The notes under the pieces: model-generated
Seen by the model: the letters and a program-made list of their open reading frames with translations, nothing else
Told to the model about the DNA's origin: nothing
The model's database searches: none
Assembly (NCBI RefSeq): GCF_040784915.1
Contig: NZ_CP160797.1
Coordinates: 759,001-823,000 of the forward strand
DNA length: 64,000 nucleotides
Reading direction: 5' to 3'
Origin: Bacillus vallismortis
GTDB taxonomy: Bacteria > Bacillota > Bacilli > Bacillales > Bacillaceae
Shown: in pieces, positions 11,321 through 20,586 of the stretch
Layout of the letters: each line of letters begins with the position of its first letter
Numbering within the stretch: the stretch's first letter is position 1
Made by a program: the position numbers and the translations under genes

Positions 11321-13165
11321 ATGAATACACGAAGGAAACGCATGTTTACCGCTGTGATGTTGCTGGTCTTGTTGGTGATGGGGGCCTCTGTATGTCCTGT
11401 GAAAGCTGAAGGGGCAGCGCGGCAGATGGAAGGGCTGAACCGGGGGCTTGTGGCAGTCAAGACGGACGGCGGCATTTTTGTCAGCTGGCGGTTTCTTGGC
11501 ACTGAAAATGCATCTGTTTTGTTCAATGTGTACAGAGACGGGCAAAAGCTGAATGCCGCACCTGTCAAAAGCACGAACTATGTGGATCAAAACGGATCGG
11601 CGGCCTCCACGTATACGATTCGGGCTATCGTAAACGGAACCGAACAGGCGGCTTCTGAAAAAGCCTCCGTATGGGCGCAGCCGTATCATTCCGTCCGGCT
11701 GGATAAACCGGCTGGCGGCACGTCGCCAAAGGGTGAAGCTTACACGTACAGCGCCAATGACGCCAGTGTTGGCGATGTGGATGGCGACGGGCAATATGAG
11801 CTGATCCTGAAATGGGACCCGTCTAATTCAAAGGACAACTCACAGGATGGCTATACGGGTGACGTGCTGATTGACGCGTATAAACTGGATGGAACGAAGC
11901 TATGGCGGATTAATCTCGGCAAAAACATCAGAGCGGGAGCGCACTACACCCAGTTTATGGTGTATGACCTTGATGGTGACGGAAAAGCGGAAGTGGCGAT
12001 GAAAACGGCGGACGGGACAAAAGACGGCACGGGCAAAGTAATTGGAAATGCCAATGCTGATTACAGAAATGAACAGGGGCGTGTGCTTTCAGGCTCTGAA
12101 TATCTCACTGTGTTTCAAGGTGCAACCGGGAAAGAGCTTGTCACAACAAATTTTGAACCGGCCCGCGGCAATGTGTCAGATTGGGGAGACAGCTACGGCA
12201 ACCGGGTGGACCGGTTTCTAGCCGGGATTGCCTACCTCGACGGACAGCGGCCGAGTCTGATTATGACTAGAGGGTATTATGCCAAAACCATGCTTGTCGC
12301 CTATAACTTCAGAGACGGAAAGCTGTCAAAGCTATGGACGCTCGATTCTTCGAAGTCGGGAAATGAAGCGTTTGCCGGACAGGGGAATCACAGCCTGAGC
12401 ATTGCGGATGTTGACGGAGACGGAAAAGATGAGATCATTTTTGGCTCAATGGCTGTTGATCATGACGGCAAAGGCATGTATTCGACTGGCTTAGGCCACG
12501 GGGATGCCCTCCATACCGGGGATCTTGATCCGAGCCGGCCGGGTCTTGAGGTGTTTCAGGTGCATGAGGATAAAAACGCAAAATACGGCTTATCCTTCCG
12601 TGATGCGGCAACCGGGAAAATCCTTTGGGGTGTTTATGCCGGCAAGGATGTAGGCCGGGGCATGGCTGCTGATATTGACCCGCGTTATCCGGGACAGGAA
12701 GTGTGGGCGAACGGTTCTCTTTACACAGCGAAAGGGGTCAAAATCGGAAGCAGTGTTCCGTCCTCGACCAACTTCGGCATTTGGTGGGACGGCGACTTGC
12801 TGCGGGAACAGCTGGACAGTAACCGAATCGATAAGTGGGATTATCAAAACGGCGTATCGAAAAATATTTTGACTGCTTCAGGGGCGGCCGCCAACAATGG
12901 CACAAAAGCAACACCGGCGCTGCAGGCTGATCTGCTCGGTGACTGGCGTGAGGAAGTTGTGTGGCGAACGGAGGACAGCAGTGCGCTGCGCATTTACACG
13001 ACGACCATTCCGACTGAGCACAGGCTGTACACGCTGATGCACGATCCTGTGTACCGGCTTGGCATCGCCTGGCAAAATGTCGCGTATAACCAGCCGCCGC
13101 ACACAAGCTTCTTTTTAGGAGACGGCATGGCGGAACAGCCAAAACCGAATATGTATACGCCTTAA
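11321..13165 (+). CDS. yesW: Secreted rhamnogalacturonan endolyase YesW (PL11)
   Basis: Polysaccharide lyase family 11 enzyme that cleaves the RG-I backbone by beta-elimination outside the cell. A Sec signal peptide (basic NTRRKR, hydrophobic LLVLLVMG, cleavage after VKA) is followed by an eight-bladed propeller. Calcium-binding repeats of the form DxDGDGxxE recur (DVDGDGQYE, DLDGDGKAE, DVDGDGKDE). I prefer the ATG at 11321, seven bases after AAGGAG (614 aa); the usual annotation begins at an in-frame ATG at 11303 (620 aa), which lacks a Shine-Dalgarno site. It is a close paralogue of YesX, which lacks the signal peptide. Confidence 0.93.
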   Translation: MNTRRKRMFTAVMLLVLLVMGASVCPVKAEGAARQMEGLNRGLVAVKTDGGIFVSWRFLGTENASVLFNVYRDGQKLNAAPVKSTNYVDQNGSAASTYTIRAIVNGTEQAASEKASVWAQPYHSVRLDKPAGGTSPKGEAYTYSANDASVGDVDGDGQYELILKWDPSNSKDNSQDGYTGDVLIDAYKLDGTKLWRINLGKNIRAGAHYTQFMVYDLDGDGKAEVAMKTADGTKDGTGKVIGNANADYRNEQGRVLSGSEYLTVFQGATGKELVTTNFEPARGNVSDWGDSYGNRVDRFLAGIAYLDGQRPSLIMTRGYYAKTMLVAYNFRDGKLSKLWTLDSSKSGNEAFAGQGNHSLSIADVDGDGKDEIIFGSMAVDHDGKGMYSTGLGHGDALHTGDLDPSRPGLEVFQVHEDKNAKYGLSFRDAATGKILWGVYAGKDVGRGMAADIDPRYPGQEVWANGSLYTAKGVKIGSSVPSSTNFGIWWDGDLLREQLDSNRIDKWDYQNGVSKNILTASGAAANNGTKATPALQADLLGDWREEVVWRTEDSSALRIYTTTIPTEHRLYTLMHDPVYRLGIAWQNVAYNQPPHTSFFLGDGMAEQPKPNMYTP

Positions 13166-13178
13166 CAGAAAGGGGGAA

Positions 13179-13204
13179 GGAACGGGCTGCGCACAGCCCG
13201 TTCC
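13179..13204 (+). other. Perfect hairpin between yesX Shine-Dalgarno and start
   Basis: GGAACGGGCTG pairs perfectly with CAGCCCGTTCC around a CGCA loop (11-bp stem). No T run follows, so it is not a terminator. The GAAAGGGGG ribosome site (13169-13175) lies immediately before the stem and the yesX ATG (13212) seven bases after it. Folding would bring the two to normal distance. Confidence 0.8.
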
Positions 13205-13211
13205 CATTAAA

Positions 13212-15050
13212 ATGAAACCAAAAATGAGGCAGATGGAATACTTGACCAGAGGTTTAATTGCGGTCAAGACAGAGCAGGGCGTGTTTGTCAGCTGGCGTTT
13301 TCTCGGAACCGATCATGAGACGACGGCTTTTCACCTTTATCGGGACGGAAAGCGGATCACCCGCGAGCCGATCGCGGACAGCACGAATTTTCTTGATCAA
13401 AACGGGACGGCGGACGCTGTTTATCAGGTGGCGGCCGTCAATAAAGGACGGGAAGAAAAGCGCTCCAAAGAAGCTCCAGTCTGGATGGAAAATGTCCTAG
13501 AGGTTCCGCTTAACAAACCGGAAGGCGGTGTGACGCCGGACGGAAAGCCGTATACCTACAGCGCCAATGATGCCAGTGTCGGGGATGTGGACGGGGATGG
13601 AGAATATGAAATCATCTTGAAGTGGGACCCGTCCAATTCCAAAGACAACGCCCATGACGGATATACCGGGGACGTTCTCATAGATGCCTATAAACTGGAC
13701 GGCACCTTTTTGTGGCGCATCGACCTCGGCAGAAACATTAGAGCGGGCGCGCATTATACCCAGTTTATGGTGTATGACCTGGACGGTGACGGAAAAGCAG
13801 AAATCGCCATGAAAACAGCCGACGGCACAACAGACGGGAAAGGAAACGTCATTGGCGATAAACATGCCGATTTTAGGAACGAACAGGGCAGAATCCTGTC
13901 CGGTCCGGAATATTTGACGGTGTTTAAAGGAGAAACCGGTGAAGCGATCACGACCGTGGAATATGAACCGCCCCGCGGCAAGCTGGAAGATTGGGGAGAT
14001 GGCTACGGCAACCGGATGGACCGTTTTCTCGCCGGAATCGCTTATTTGGACGGGGAGCGGCCGAGCCTCGTGATGGCGCGCGGCTACTATACGAGAGCGG
14101 TGCTCGCGGCATACGATTTCAGAAACGGAAGGCTGAAAAAACGCTGGATATTTGACTCCAATCAGCCGGGCCATGAAGCGTACGCAGGGCAGGGGAACCA
14201 CAGCTTGAGCGTGGCGGACGTTGACGGAGACGGGAAGGATGAAATCATTTACGGCGCCATGGCGGTTGATCATGACGGCACAGGCTTGTATACAACGGGG
14301 CTCGGACACGGAGACGCGATGCATGTAGGGGATCTGGATCCGTCCCGAAAAGGGCTTGAAGTGTTTCAGGTGCATGAGGATGCCTCGAAGCCGTACGGAC
14401 TGTCGCTGCGTGATGCCGGAACCGGCGAGATTTTGTGGGGCGTTCATGCCGGAACTGATGTCGGCAGGGGCATGGCGGCTCATATCGACCCAAACTACAA
14501 AGGCTCGCTCGTCTGGGGAATCGACCCGCCGGGCAATAACGGAATGTCATACGGCCTTTTTACCAGTAAAGGAGAAAAAATCAGCGACAAAGCGCCCGCC
14601 TCAGCCAATTTCGCCATTTGGTGGGACGGCGACTTGGTCAGGGAACTGCTCGATCATGACTGGGACGGAACGATCGGCAGGCCGAAGATTGAAAAATGGG
14701 ATGCTGAAAACCGCTGTCTGAAAACAATTTTTCAGCCGGCCGGCGTGCTGTCTAACAACTGGACAAAAGGAAACCCTGTTCTTCAGGCCAACCTGTTCGG
14801 AGATTGGCGGGAAGAAGTGATATGGAGAACGGAGGACAGCAGCGCGCTCCGCATCTATACATCGACACATCTCACCGGCCACCGCTTGTACACGCTCATG
14901 CATGACCCGGTTTACCGGCTCGGCATCGCCTGGCAGAATACCGCCTACAACCAGCCGCCGCATACGGGCTTTTATCTTGGAACGGGAATGAAAAAACCGC
15001 CGAAGCCCGCCCTGTACACAGCGGGAAGCAAAACGGAGACGCGGCTATAG
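13212..15050 (+). CDS. yesX: Intracellular rhamnogalacturonan exolyase YesX (PL11)
   Basis: Cytoplasmic PL11 lyase, 612 aa, paralogue of YesW and without signal peptide. It is known in B. subtilis to act exolytically, releasing disaccharide for YesR. The same propeller and DxDGDGxxE calcium loops are present. A short insertion relative to YesW near residues 435-445 (around GIDPPGNNG) corresponds to the loop reported to turn the endo cleft into an exo pocket. The ATG at 13212 has no adjacent ribosome site; GAAAGGGGG lies 40 bases upstream, separated by a perfect hairpin. ATGs at 13224 and 13233 have none either. Confidence 0.92.
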   Translation: MKPKMRQMEYLTRGLIAVKTEQGVFVSWRFLGTDHETTAFHLYRDGKRITREPIADSTNFLDQNGTADAVYQVAAVNKGREEKRSKEAPVWMENVLEVPLNKPEGGVTPDGKPYTYSANDASVGDVDGDGEYEIILKWDPSNSKDNAHDGYTGDVLIDAYKLDGTFLWRIDLGRNIRAGAHYTQFMVYDLDGDGKAEIAMKTADGTTDGKGNVIGDKHADFRNEQGRILSGPEYLTVFKGETGEAITTVEYEPPRGKLEDWGDGYGNRMDRFLAGIAYLDGERPSLVMARGYYTRAVLAAYDFRNGRLKKRWIFDSNQPGHEAYAGQGNHSLSVADVDGDGKDEIIYGAMAVDHDGTGLYTTGLGHGDAMHVGDLDPSRKGLEVFQVHEDASKPYGLSLRDAGTGEILWGVHAGTDVGRGMAAHIDPNYKGSLVWGIDPPGNNGMSYGLFTSKGEKISDKAPASANFAIWWDGDLVRELLDHDWDGTIGRPKIEKWDAENRCLKTIFQPAGVLSNNWTKGNPVLQANLFGDWREEVIWRTEDSSALRIYTSTHLTGHRLYTLMHDPVYRLGIAWQNTAYNQPPHTGFYLGTGMKKPPKPALYTAGSKTETRL

Positions 15051-15140
15051 GAGGAACGTATCGTATATAAAGCAAAAGCTGGTCGCTTTGAAAGGATGGC
15101 GTACGGGCAGGTTCAGGCGTTGCACGCACCGGTTTTCTGA
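15050..15140 (+). other. Strong Shine-Dalgarno without a normal start codon
   Basis: In the 138-base gap between yesX and yesY, AGGAGGAACG (15049-15058) is a near-perfect ribosome site. No ATG, GTG or TTG follows at usable distance. From ATC at 15060 the frame stays open for 26 codons to TGA at 15138-15140, with an internal ATG at 15096. It may be a decayed gene start or a leader read from a rare start codon. Confidence 0.35.
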
Positions 15141-15188
15141 CCATGATCGAAATCATATTAAAACAAAAAAAACGAGGGGGAATGAGGA

Positions 15189-15842
15189 ATGGCAAATCAT
15201 ATTTATCTTGCCGGTGATTCGACGGTTCAAAGGTATGGAGACAGCACAAATCAAGGGGGCTGGGGACAGTTTCTCGGCTCGCATCTGCCGGAGCATATTC
15301 AGGTGATCAACAGAGCGATCGGGGGAAGAAGCTCGAAAACATTTGTGGAAGAAGGCAGGCTTCAGGCGATTCTGGATGTGATTGAGCCGGGTGACTGGCT
15401 GTTTGTGCAGATGGGCCATAATGACGCGTCGAAAAATAAGCCGGAGCGCTACACCGAGCCTTATACCACCTATAAACAATATTTAAAGCAGTATATCGCA
15501 GGCGCGCGGGAAAAAGGCGCCCAGCCGCTGCTCATCACCCCTGTAGCCCGCTTTCATTACGAAAACGGCGTGTTTTTGAACGACTTTCTTGATTATTGCA
15601 TTGCCATGAAACAGACGGCTGCTGAGGAGAATGTCCAGCTCATTGATCTCATGGAGAAAAGCCTCGCTTTCTTTACCGAGAAGGGTGAGGAAAAGGTGTA
15701 CACCTATTTTATGGTATCGGAAGGAATAAACGATTACACACACTTTACAAAAAAAGGCGCAAATGAAATGGCCAAACTCGTGGCAAAAGGCATCAAGGAG
15801 CTCGGCCTGCCATTGACAGAATCGATCATCAAAGAAGGGTGA
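15189..15842 (+). CDS. yesY: Rhamnogalacturonan acetylesterase YesY
   Basis: SGNH hydrolase, 217 aa, paralogue of YesT; deacetylates RG-I fragments. Catalytic blocks are GDSTVQ (Ser), GHND, and DYTHFTKKG (Asp and His). There is no signal peptide, so it acts in the cytoplasm. ATG at 15189 follows GAGGGGGAATGAGGA. The existence of two esterases suggests different acetyl positions or chain lengths, which the sequence cannot settle. yesZ begins six bases downstream. Confidence 0.9.
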   Translation: MANHIYLAGDSTVQRYGDSTNQGGWGQFLGSHLPEHIQVINRAIGGRSSKTFVEEGRLQAILDVIEPGDWLFVQMGHNDASKNKPERYTEPYTTYKQYLKQYIAGAREKGAQPLLITPVARFHYENGVFLNDFLDYCIAMKQTAAEENVQLIDLMEKSLAFFTEKGEEKVYTYFMVSEGINDYTHFTKKGANEMAKLVAKGIKELGLPLTESIIKEG

Positions 15843-15847
15843 AGAAT

Positions 15848-17842
15848 GTGAGGAGAAAACTGTATCATGGCGCTTGCTATTACCCGGAATTATGGAATGA
15901 GGAAACGATTCAGCAGGATATTGATAAGATGCGTGAAGTTGGCGTGAATGTTGTGCGGATCGGCGAGTTTGCCTGGTCTGTCATGGAGCCGGAAGAAGGG
16001 AAAATTGACGTCGGTTTTTTCAAAGAGATCATCACCCGGCTGTATGACAACGGCATCGAAACGATCATGTGCACGCCGACGCCTACACCGCCGATTTGGC
16101 TGTCTCACGGCCGGCCGGAGCGCATGCATGTAAATGAAAAAAGAGAGGCCATGGGGCATGGCTCCCGTCAGCATGCTTGTACAAACAACCCGTATTTCCG
16201 AAAAAAAGCCGCCATGATTACCACAAGCATCGCCAAGGAGCTTGGCGAGCTCCCGGGCCTGATCGGCTGGCAGCTAGACAATGAGTTTAAATGCCATGTT
16301 GCTGCATGCATGTGTGAGACGTGCTTGCACTTATGGCATGACTGGCTCAGAAACCGCTATGGCGTGATTGAGCGGTTAAACGAGACATGGGGAACCGATG
16401 TGTGGAGCGAAACGTACCAGGCGTTTGAGCAGGTTCCGCAGCCGGGGCCGGCCCCGTTTCTGCATCACGCCTCTCTAAGCACAATGTATCAGCTGTTTTC
16501 GATGGAGATGATCGCTTCATTTGCGGATGAACAGGCCAAAATCATCCGCTGTTATTCGGATGCGCCGGTCACGCATAACAGCTCTGTCATGTTCAGCGTG
16601 GACAATGAGCGGATCTTTCAGAATCTCGATTTTGCCTCCTATGATACGTACGCTTCGCAGGAAAACGCCTCCGCCTTTTTACTGAACTGTGATTTGTGGA
16701 GGAATTTGAAACAAGGGCGCCCGTTCTGGATTTTAGAAACGAGTCCGTCATATGCCGCTTCGCTTGAAAGCTCCGCTTTTCCGCATGCTGATGGGTATTT
16801 ACAGGCCGAAGCCGTATCTTCCTACGCCTTAGGGAGCGATGGCTTTTGCTATTGGCTGTGGCGCCAGCAGCGTTCAGGAAGCGAGATTTCACACGGTTCG
16901 GTTCTCAGTGCCTGGGGTGAGCCGGCTGTTGGTTACCAGAATGTGCTGGCGGTCGAGCGGGCAAGAAAGAAGATCGAATCAATTATTCTATCGACAGAAC
17001 CTGTTCAAGCCGAGGCGGCGATGACATACTCCGACAGAGCAAAAGCTTTTATCAAAACAGAGCCTCATCGGGGGCTCCAGCACCGTTCGCTTGTGACGCA
17101 TTTTTATGAGCGTATGCTCCATACTGGGATTCACCGTGACCTTATTCCGGAAGGCGTTCCGCTGGACGGCTACCGCCTGCTGTTTACGCCATTTGTGCCG
17201 TATCTGTCTTCCGAATTTATCAACAAAGCTTTGGCATTCGCTGAAGCGGGAGGCATCTGGATCGCCGGGCCGCTGACAGGCGGGCGCACAAATGAGCATA
17301 CGATTCATACGGATTGCGGGCTTGGAGAACTTGAGAAAACAGCCGGGATCAAAACGCTATATACCTTTCCAATGAACGAGAACGTGAATACAGGAAAAGC
17401 GTTTGGCATCACTGCGCCGCTCGGGCTGTGGAGTGCGGTGTTTGATACAGAGAGCGGAAGCACGCTTGGCACGGTTGAATCAGGACCTGGAGCAGGCCAT
17501 GCGTTTCTGACAGAACGGAAACTCGGCAAAGGGAAAATTGTCATGCTTGGATCGCTTCCATCCGGTCAAGAAGGGGATGCGATGCTGGAAGCGCTCGTCA
17601 GGCATTACGCAGCGGAAGCAGCCATCTCCGTTCGGTCGGATGTGACACCCGGCACGATCGTTGCCCCGCGCAAAGGGGATCACGGCATGGTGTGGATCAT
17701 CGTCAATATGGATGGAGAAGGCGGAAGCGTGACACTGCCTGAAGCGGGAACGGATCTGTTGACGAACCGTTCGGCGAAAGCGGGGAGGCTGGCGGTCGGA
17801 CCGCATGAATACCATGTGATTCAGTTTGACAATCACAGCTGA
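15848..17842 (+). CDS. yesZ: Beta-galactosidase YesZ (GH42)
   Basis: Glycoside hydrolase family 42 enzyme, 664 aa, which removes galactose from RG-I side chains in the cytoplasm. The TIM barrel has acid/base Glu146 in LDNEF and nucleophile Glu297 in ILETSPS, and the structural zinc cysteines of the family (MCTPTP, CMCETC region). A trimerisation domain and a small beta domain follow. I chose the GTG at 15848, eight bases after AAAGAAGGG; an in-frame GTG at 15839 overlaps that site and the yesY stop. The stop codon lies inside a terminator stem. Confidence 0.93.
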   Translation: MRRKLYHGACYYPELWNEETIQQDIDKMREVGVNVVRIGEFAWSVMEPEEGKIDVGFFKEIITRLYDNGIETIMCTPTPTPPIWLSHGRPERMHVNEKREAMGHGSRQHACTNNPYFRKKAAMITTSIAKELGELPGLIGWQLDNEFKCHVAACMCETCLHLWHDWLRNRYGVIERLNETWGTDVWSETYQAFEQVPQPGPAPFLHHASLSTMYQLFSMEMIASFADEQAKIIRCYSDAPVTHNSSVMFSVDNERIFQNLDFASYDTYASQENASAFLLNCDLWRNLKQGRPFWILETSPSYAASLESSAFPHADGYLQAEAVSSYALGSDGFCYWLWRQQRSGSEISHGSVLSAWGEPAVGYQNVLAVERARKKIESIILSTEPVQAEAAMTYSDRAKAFIKTEPHRGLQHRSLVTHFYERMLHTGIHRDLIPEGVPLDGYRLLFTPFVPYLSSEFINKALAFAEAGGIWIAGPLTGGRTNEHTIHTDCGLGELEKTAGIKTLYTFPMNENVNTGKAFGITAPLGLWSAVFDTESGSTLGTVESGPGAGHAFLTERKLGKGKIVMLGSLPSGQEGDAMLEALVRHYAAEAAISVRSDVTPGTIVAPRKGDHGMVWIIVNMDGEGGSVTLPEAGTDLLTNRSAKAGRLAVGPHEYHVIQFDNHS

Positions 17843-17867
17843 TTCTTTGCATTGAATCAGCTTTTTT
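17837..17867 (+). terminator. Terminator overlapping yesZ stop codon
   Basis: AGCTGATTC pairs with GAATCAGCT around an 8-base loop and is followed by six T. The yesZ TGA (17840-17842) lies in the left arm, so ribosomes reaching the stop would melt it. The yetA ribosome site follows within ten bases. Confidence 0.85.
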
Positions 17868-17886
17868 CTATGGAGGGAGAGAACTG

Positions 17887-20460
17887 ATGAAAAAGATCAA
17901 ATGGTTATCAAAGCAGCCGAAGGTGACAAGCGGTGTAACGTGGGGCGTGCCATGGAAAAAAGGAGAATTGAAAAAAGGTGACCCTCTGGCGCTTGTGAAT
18001 GAAAAGGCGGAAAGCCAATTTGTGCAAAGCGAACCGTCGGCCTATTGGCCGGACGGGAGCATCAAGTGGACGAAGCACGCGGCGGTGTTCGGCGGACAGG
18101 AACATCAAAGCTTTACAGTGCAAATAGAAGAAGCCCCGCAGCCAATAGAAACCCTCAGCATCAATGAGTCAGAGCATGACATGCAAGTGGATACAGGAAC
18201 GCTCGTCTGTACCATCCATAAAACAGGCTCCGATCTCATTCAATCATTGCAGATCAACGGAAAGCCGATCGCCGCAGGCGGGAGGCTCGTTGCCATAAGA
18301 GAAACGAGACGGGAGTCGGCGGCGGAAACGGTTCTTTTTCAGGAAGCGTCTATCAGCCTCATCAAACGTGCGGTGATTGAGAAGCAAGGCCCTGTCAAAG
18401 CGGTGATCAAAATAGAGGGTGTGCATATCCTTCAAAAAACAAATGAGGAATGGCTGCCGTTTGTGGTCAGATTGACGTTTTATGCCGGGCTTTCTGAGAT
18501 CGGCATCGTGCACTCGCAGCTGATCGACAGAAATGGCAAACAAGAATTCATTAAAGGGCTCGGCATCGTGTTTGATCTTTTTTTGGAAGGGGAGCCGTAC
18601 AACCGCCATTTCCGTTTTGCGGGAGAGAAAGGGATGTATAAAGAACCCGCCCAGCTGTTTGGCACACGTAAATTCAATGAACGGTATCCGCTTTATCAAA
18701 AGCAAATCAATGGCGAAACGCTGTCACCAAGTGAAGAGCATAAAGAATGGTTTGCTCACGGCACACAGAACGCGGTTTGGAATGATGTCAAAATCGTTCA
18801 GGATTCCAGCGATCATTACAGCCTGTCAAAACGGACCGGAAAAGACTATGCGTGGGTCGGCATGCTGCATGGCAGCCGGGCGAAGGGGCTCTTCTATGCG
18901 GGCGGCGAAAATGGCGGCATGGCTCTCGGCCTGCGGTATTTCTTTGAAAAATATCCGTCAGCACTGGAAATCAAAGGTCTCGCCAGCGGCCATCCAAAAA
19001 TGACCGTCTGGCTTTGGCCCCCGGACGGAGAAGCGATGGATTTACGGCATTATACAGGAAACACCTATGTGGCCAGCGCTTATGAAGGCTTTGATGAAAT
19101 GCGTTCTGACCCGACCGGCATTGCCAACACAAATGAAATCAGCCTGTCGTGTTTTTCGCGCATGCCGTCTGAGGATGCCCTCAATGCGCTCGCTGACAAA
19201 TGGCAAGCGCCGCCGCTGCTTGTATGCGAGCCGGACGTCTATTACGAGTCAAAAACGCTAGGGGTTTGGAGTGTCATCGACACCTCCCATCCGCTCAAAA
19301 AAGAACTGGAAGAACAGCTCGACGCTGCCTTTCAATTTTACAAAAAGGAAGTAGAGCAGCGCAGGTGGTACGGGTTTTGGCATTATGGCGATGTCATGCA
19401 TACGTATGATCCGATCCGGCATATGTGGCGCTATGATCTGGGCGGATACGCATGGCAAAACAATGAGCTCGTTCCGACCTTATGGCTGTGGCAGGCGTTT
19501 TTCCGCTCAGGCCGTGAGGATATCTACCGCATGGCAGAAGCCATGACCCGCCACACGAGCGAAACGGACAGCTTTCATCTCGGTGAATATGCGGGTCTTG
19601 GCTCACGGCATAACGTTGTGCATTGGGGATGCGGCTGCAAGGAAGCGAGGATCAGCATGGCCGGGCTTTATAAATTCTATTATTATTTGACAGGAGATGA
19701 GCGGACGGGAGATTTGTTGACAGAAGTGAAGGACGCCGATTACGCCCTCGTCAAAACAGATCCGATGCGCGCTTTTTACGAGCAAGGCAAGCATCCGACC
19801 CACGCCAGAACGGGACCTGACTGGGCGGCGTTTTGCTCGAACTGGCTGGCGGAATGGGAGCGAACCGGGAATCCAGATTATCTCAAGAAAATCCAAACGG
19901 GCATCAGCTGTCTGAAGCGGCTGCCGCTCCGCTTATTATCCGGCCCGACATTCGAATATGATCCGGCGACCTCGATGCTTCATCATATGGGCGACGGCAT
20001 AGCGGGCGGATATCATATGATCATTGCCTTCGGTGCGCCGCAAGTGTGGATGGAGCTGGCTGAGCTTCTTGATGATCGGGAATGGGAGGAAATGCTGAGT
20101 GAATTCGGCGAATTTTACACACTCAGTGATGAAGAAAAACGGAAACAAAGCGGAGGAGCGCTTCATGACGGGCATTTTCACTGGCCGATGTTCGCCGCTG
20201 CCATGACAGCCTATGCAGCGAGAAACAAACAGGATCAGAATCTCGCCGCCAAAGCGTGGAATCTTTTGCTTGATAATAAGCTGAGCCATACGCCGCTTCC
20301 GATCCAACCAGAGCGCATTGAGACATGGACGCAGCTGGAAGAGCTCCCGTGGGTGACAACCAACACCGTCTCTCAATGGTGTTTAAACGTCATTGCGGCG
20401 CTGGAATTAATCGGAGATGCCCTTCCGGCAAAAAAAGAGACATCCGGCAAAAAAGGATAA
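17887..20460 (+). CDS. yetA: YetA, PL26-like exo-rhamnogalacturonan lyase family protein
   Basis: An 857-residue cytoplasmic protein without signal peptide. From family knowledge, YetA shares its N-terminal RIFT-barrel and central alpha/alpha-barrel architecture with the fungal exo-rhamnogalacturonan lyase PcRGLX (PL26). Segments such as WYGFWHYGDVMHTYD, RHNVVHWGCGCKEAR and HARTGPDWAAFCSNW look like an active-site barrel. ATG at 17887 follows GGAGGGAGAG. A terminator sits between yesZ and this gene with no room for a normal promoter, so expression probably relies on read-through. Exact activity is inferred from family and context. Confidence 0.87.
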   Translation: MKKIKWLSKQPKVTSGVTWGVPWKKGELKKGDPLALVNEKAESQFVQSEPSAYWPDGSIKWTKHAAVFGGQEHQSFTVQIEEAPQPIETLSINESEHDMQVDTGTLVCTIHKTGSDLIQSLQINGKPIAAGGRLVAIRETRRESAAETVLFQEASISLIKRAVIEKQGPVKAVIKIEGVHILQKTNEEWLPFVVRLTFYAGLSEIGIVHSQLIDRNGKQEFIKGLGIVFDLFLEGEPYNRHFRFAGEKGMYKEPAQLFGTRKFNERYPLYQKQINGETLSPSEEHKEWFAHGTQNAVWNDVKIVQDSSDHYSLSKRTGKDYAWVGMLHGSRAKGLFYAGGENGGMALGLRYFFEKYPSALEIKGLASGHPKMTVWLWPPDGEAMDLRHYTGNTYVASAYEGFDEMRSDPTGIANTNEISLSCFSRMPSEDALNALADKWQAPPLLVCEPDVYYESKTLGVWSVIDTSHPLKKELEEQLDAAFQFYKKEVEQRRWYGFWHYGDVMHTYDPIRHMWRYDLGGYAWQNNELVPTLWLWQAFFRSGREDIYRMAEAMTRHTSETDSFHLGEYAGLGSRHNVVHWGCGCKEARISMAGLYKFYYYLTGDERTGDLLTEVKDADYALVKTDPMRAFYEQGKHPTHARTGPDWAAFCSNWLAEWERTGNPDYLKKIQTGISCLKRLPLRLLSGPTFEYDPATSMLHHMGDGIAGGYHMIIAFGAPQVWMELAELLDDREWEEMLSEFGEFYTLSDEEKRKQSGGALHDGHFHWPMFAAAMTAYAARNKQDQNLAAKAWNLLLDNKLSHTPLPIQPERIETWTQLEELPWVTTNTVSQWCLNVIAALELIGDALPAKKETSGKKG

Positions 20461-20501
20461 CAGCCGGAATTTCATAGGAGAATTGGTGCAAAAAATGAAG
20501 A

Positions 20502-20531
20502 TTGCAAGAATTTATGTAAGCGCTTTATATT
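20502..20531 (+). promoter_or_regulatory. lplA promoter with overlapping cre
   Basis: TTGCAA (20502-20507) and TATATT (20526-20531) with an 18-bp spacer make a plausible sigma-A promoter. The cre TGTAAGCGCTTTAT (20515-20528) overlaps the spacer and -10, so CcpA binding would exclude RNA polymerase. Predicted start is near 20538. Confidence 0.65.
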
Positions 20532-20556
20532 AGGAGGGGCAAAGGGGAATTGCAAA

Positions 20557-20586
20557 ATGAGAAAAAGGGGGACTTACGCATCATGA
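20557..20586 (+). CDS. Nine-codon leader ORF overlapping lplA start
   Basis: ATG at 20557, nine bases after AAAGGGG (20541-20547), opens a frame of nine codons encoding MRKRGTYAS. Its TGA overlaps the lplA ATG as ATGA (20583-20586), the classic arrangement for translational coupling. It lies downstream of the predicted transcription start near 20538. No homologue can be judged at this length. It could be a coupling or attenuation leader, or chance. Confidence 0.45.
   Translation: MRKRGTYAS

Noticed and set aside
13497-14483. Long open frame (328 codons) on the minus strand inside yesX
   Set aside because: It lies wholly within yesX, which has clear domain motifs; no ribosome site; composition fits an antisense shadow.
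11321-15050. yesW and yesX as a recent tandem duplication or assembly artefact
   Set aside because: They are homologous, but differ throughout, in signal peptide and in an active-site loop; this is the known old paralogous pair.
20486-20533. Fifteen-codon ORF (GTG at 20486 after TAGGAG) upstream of the lplA leader ORF
   Set aside because: It ends before the predicted lplA transcription start and spans the promoter and cre, so it is probably not on the lplA mRNA, though read-through from yetA could carry it.
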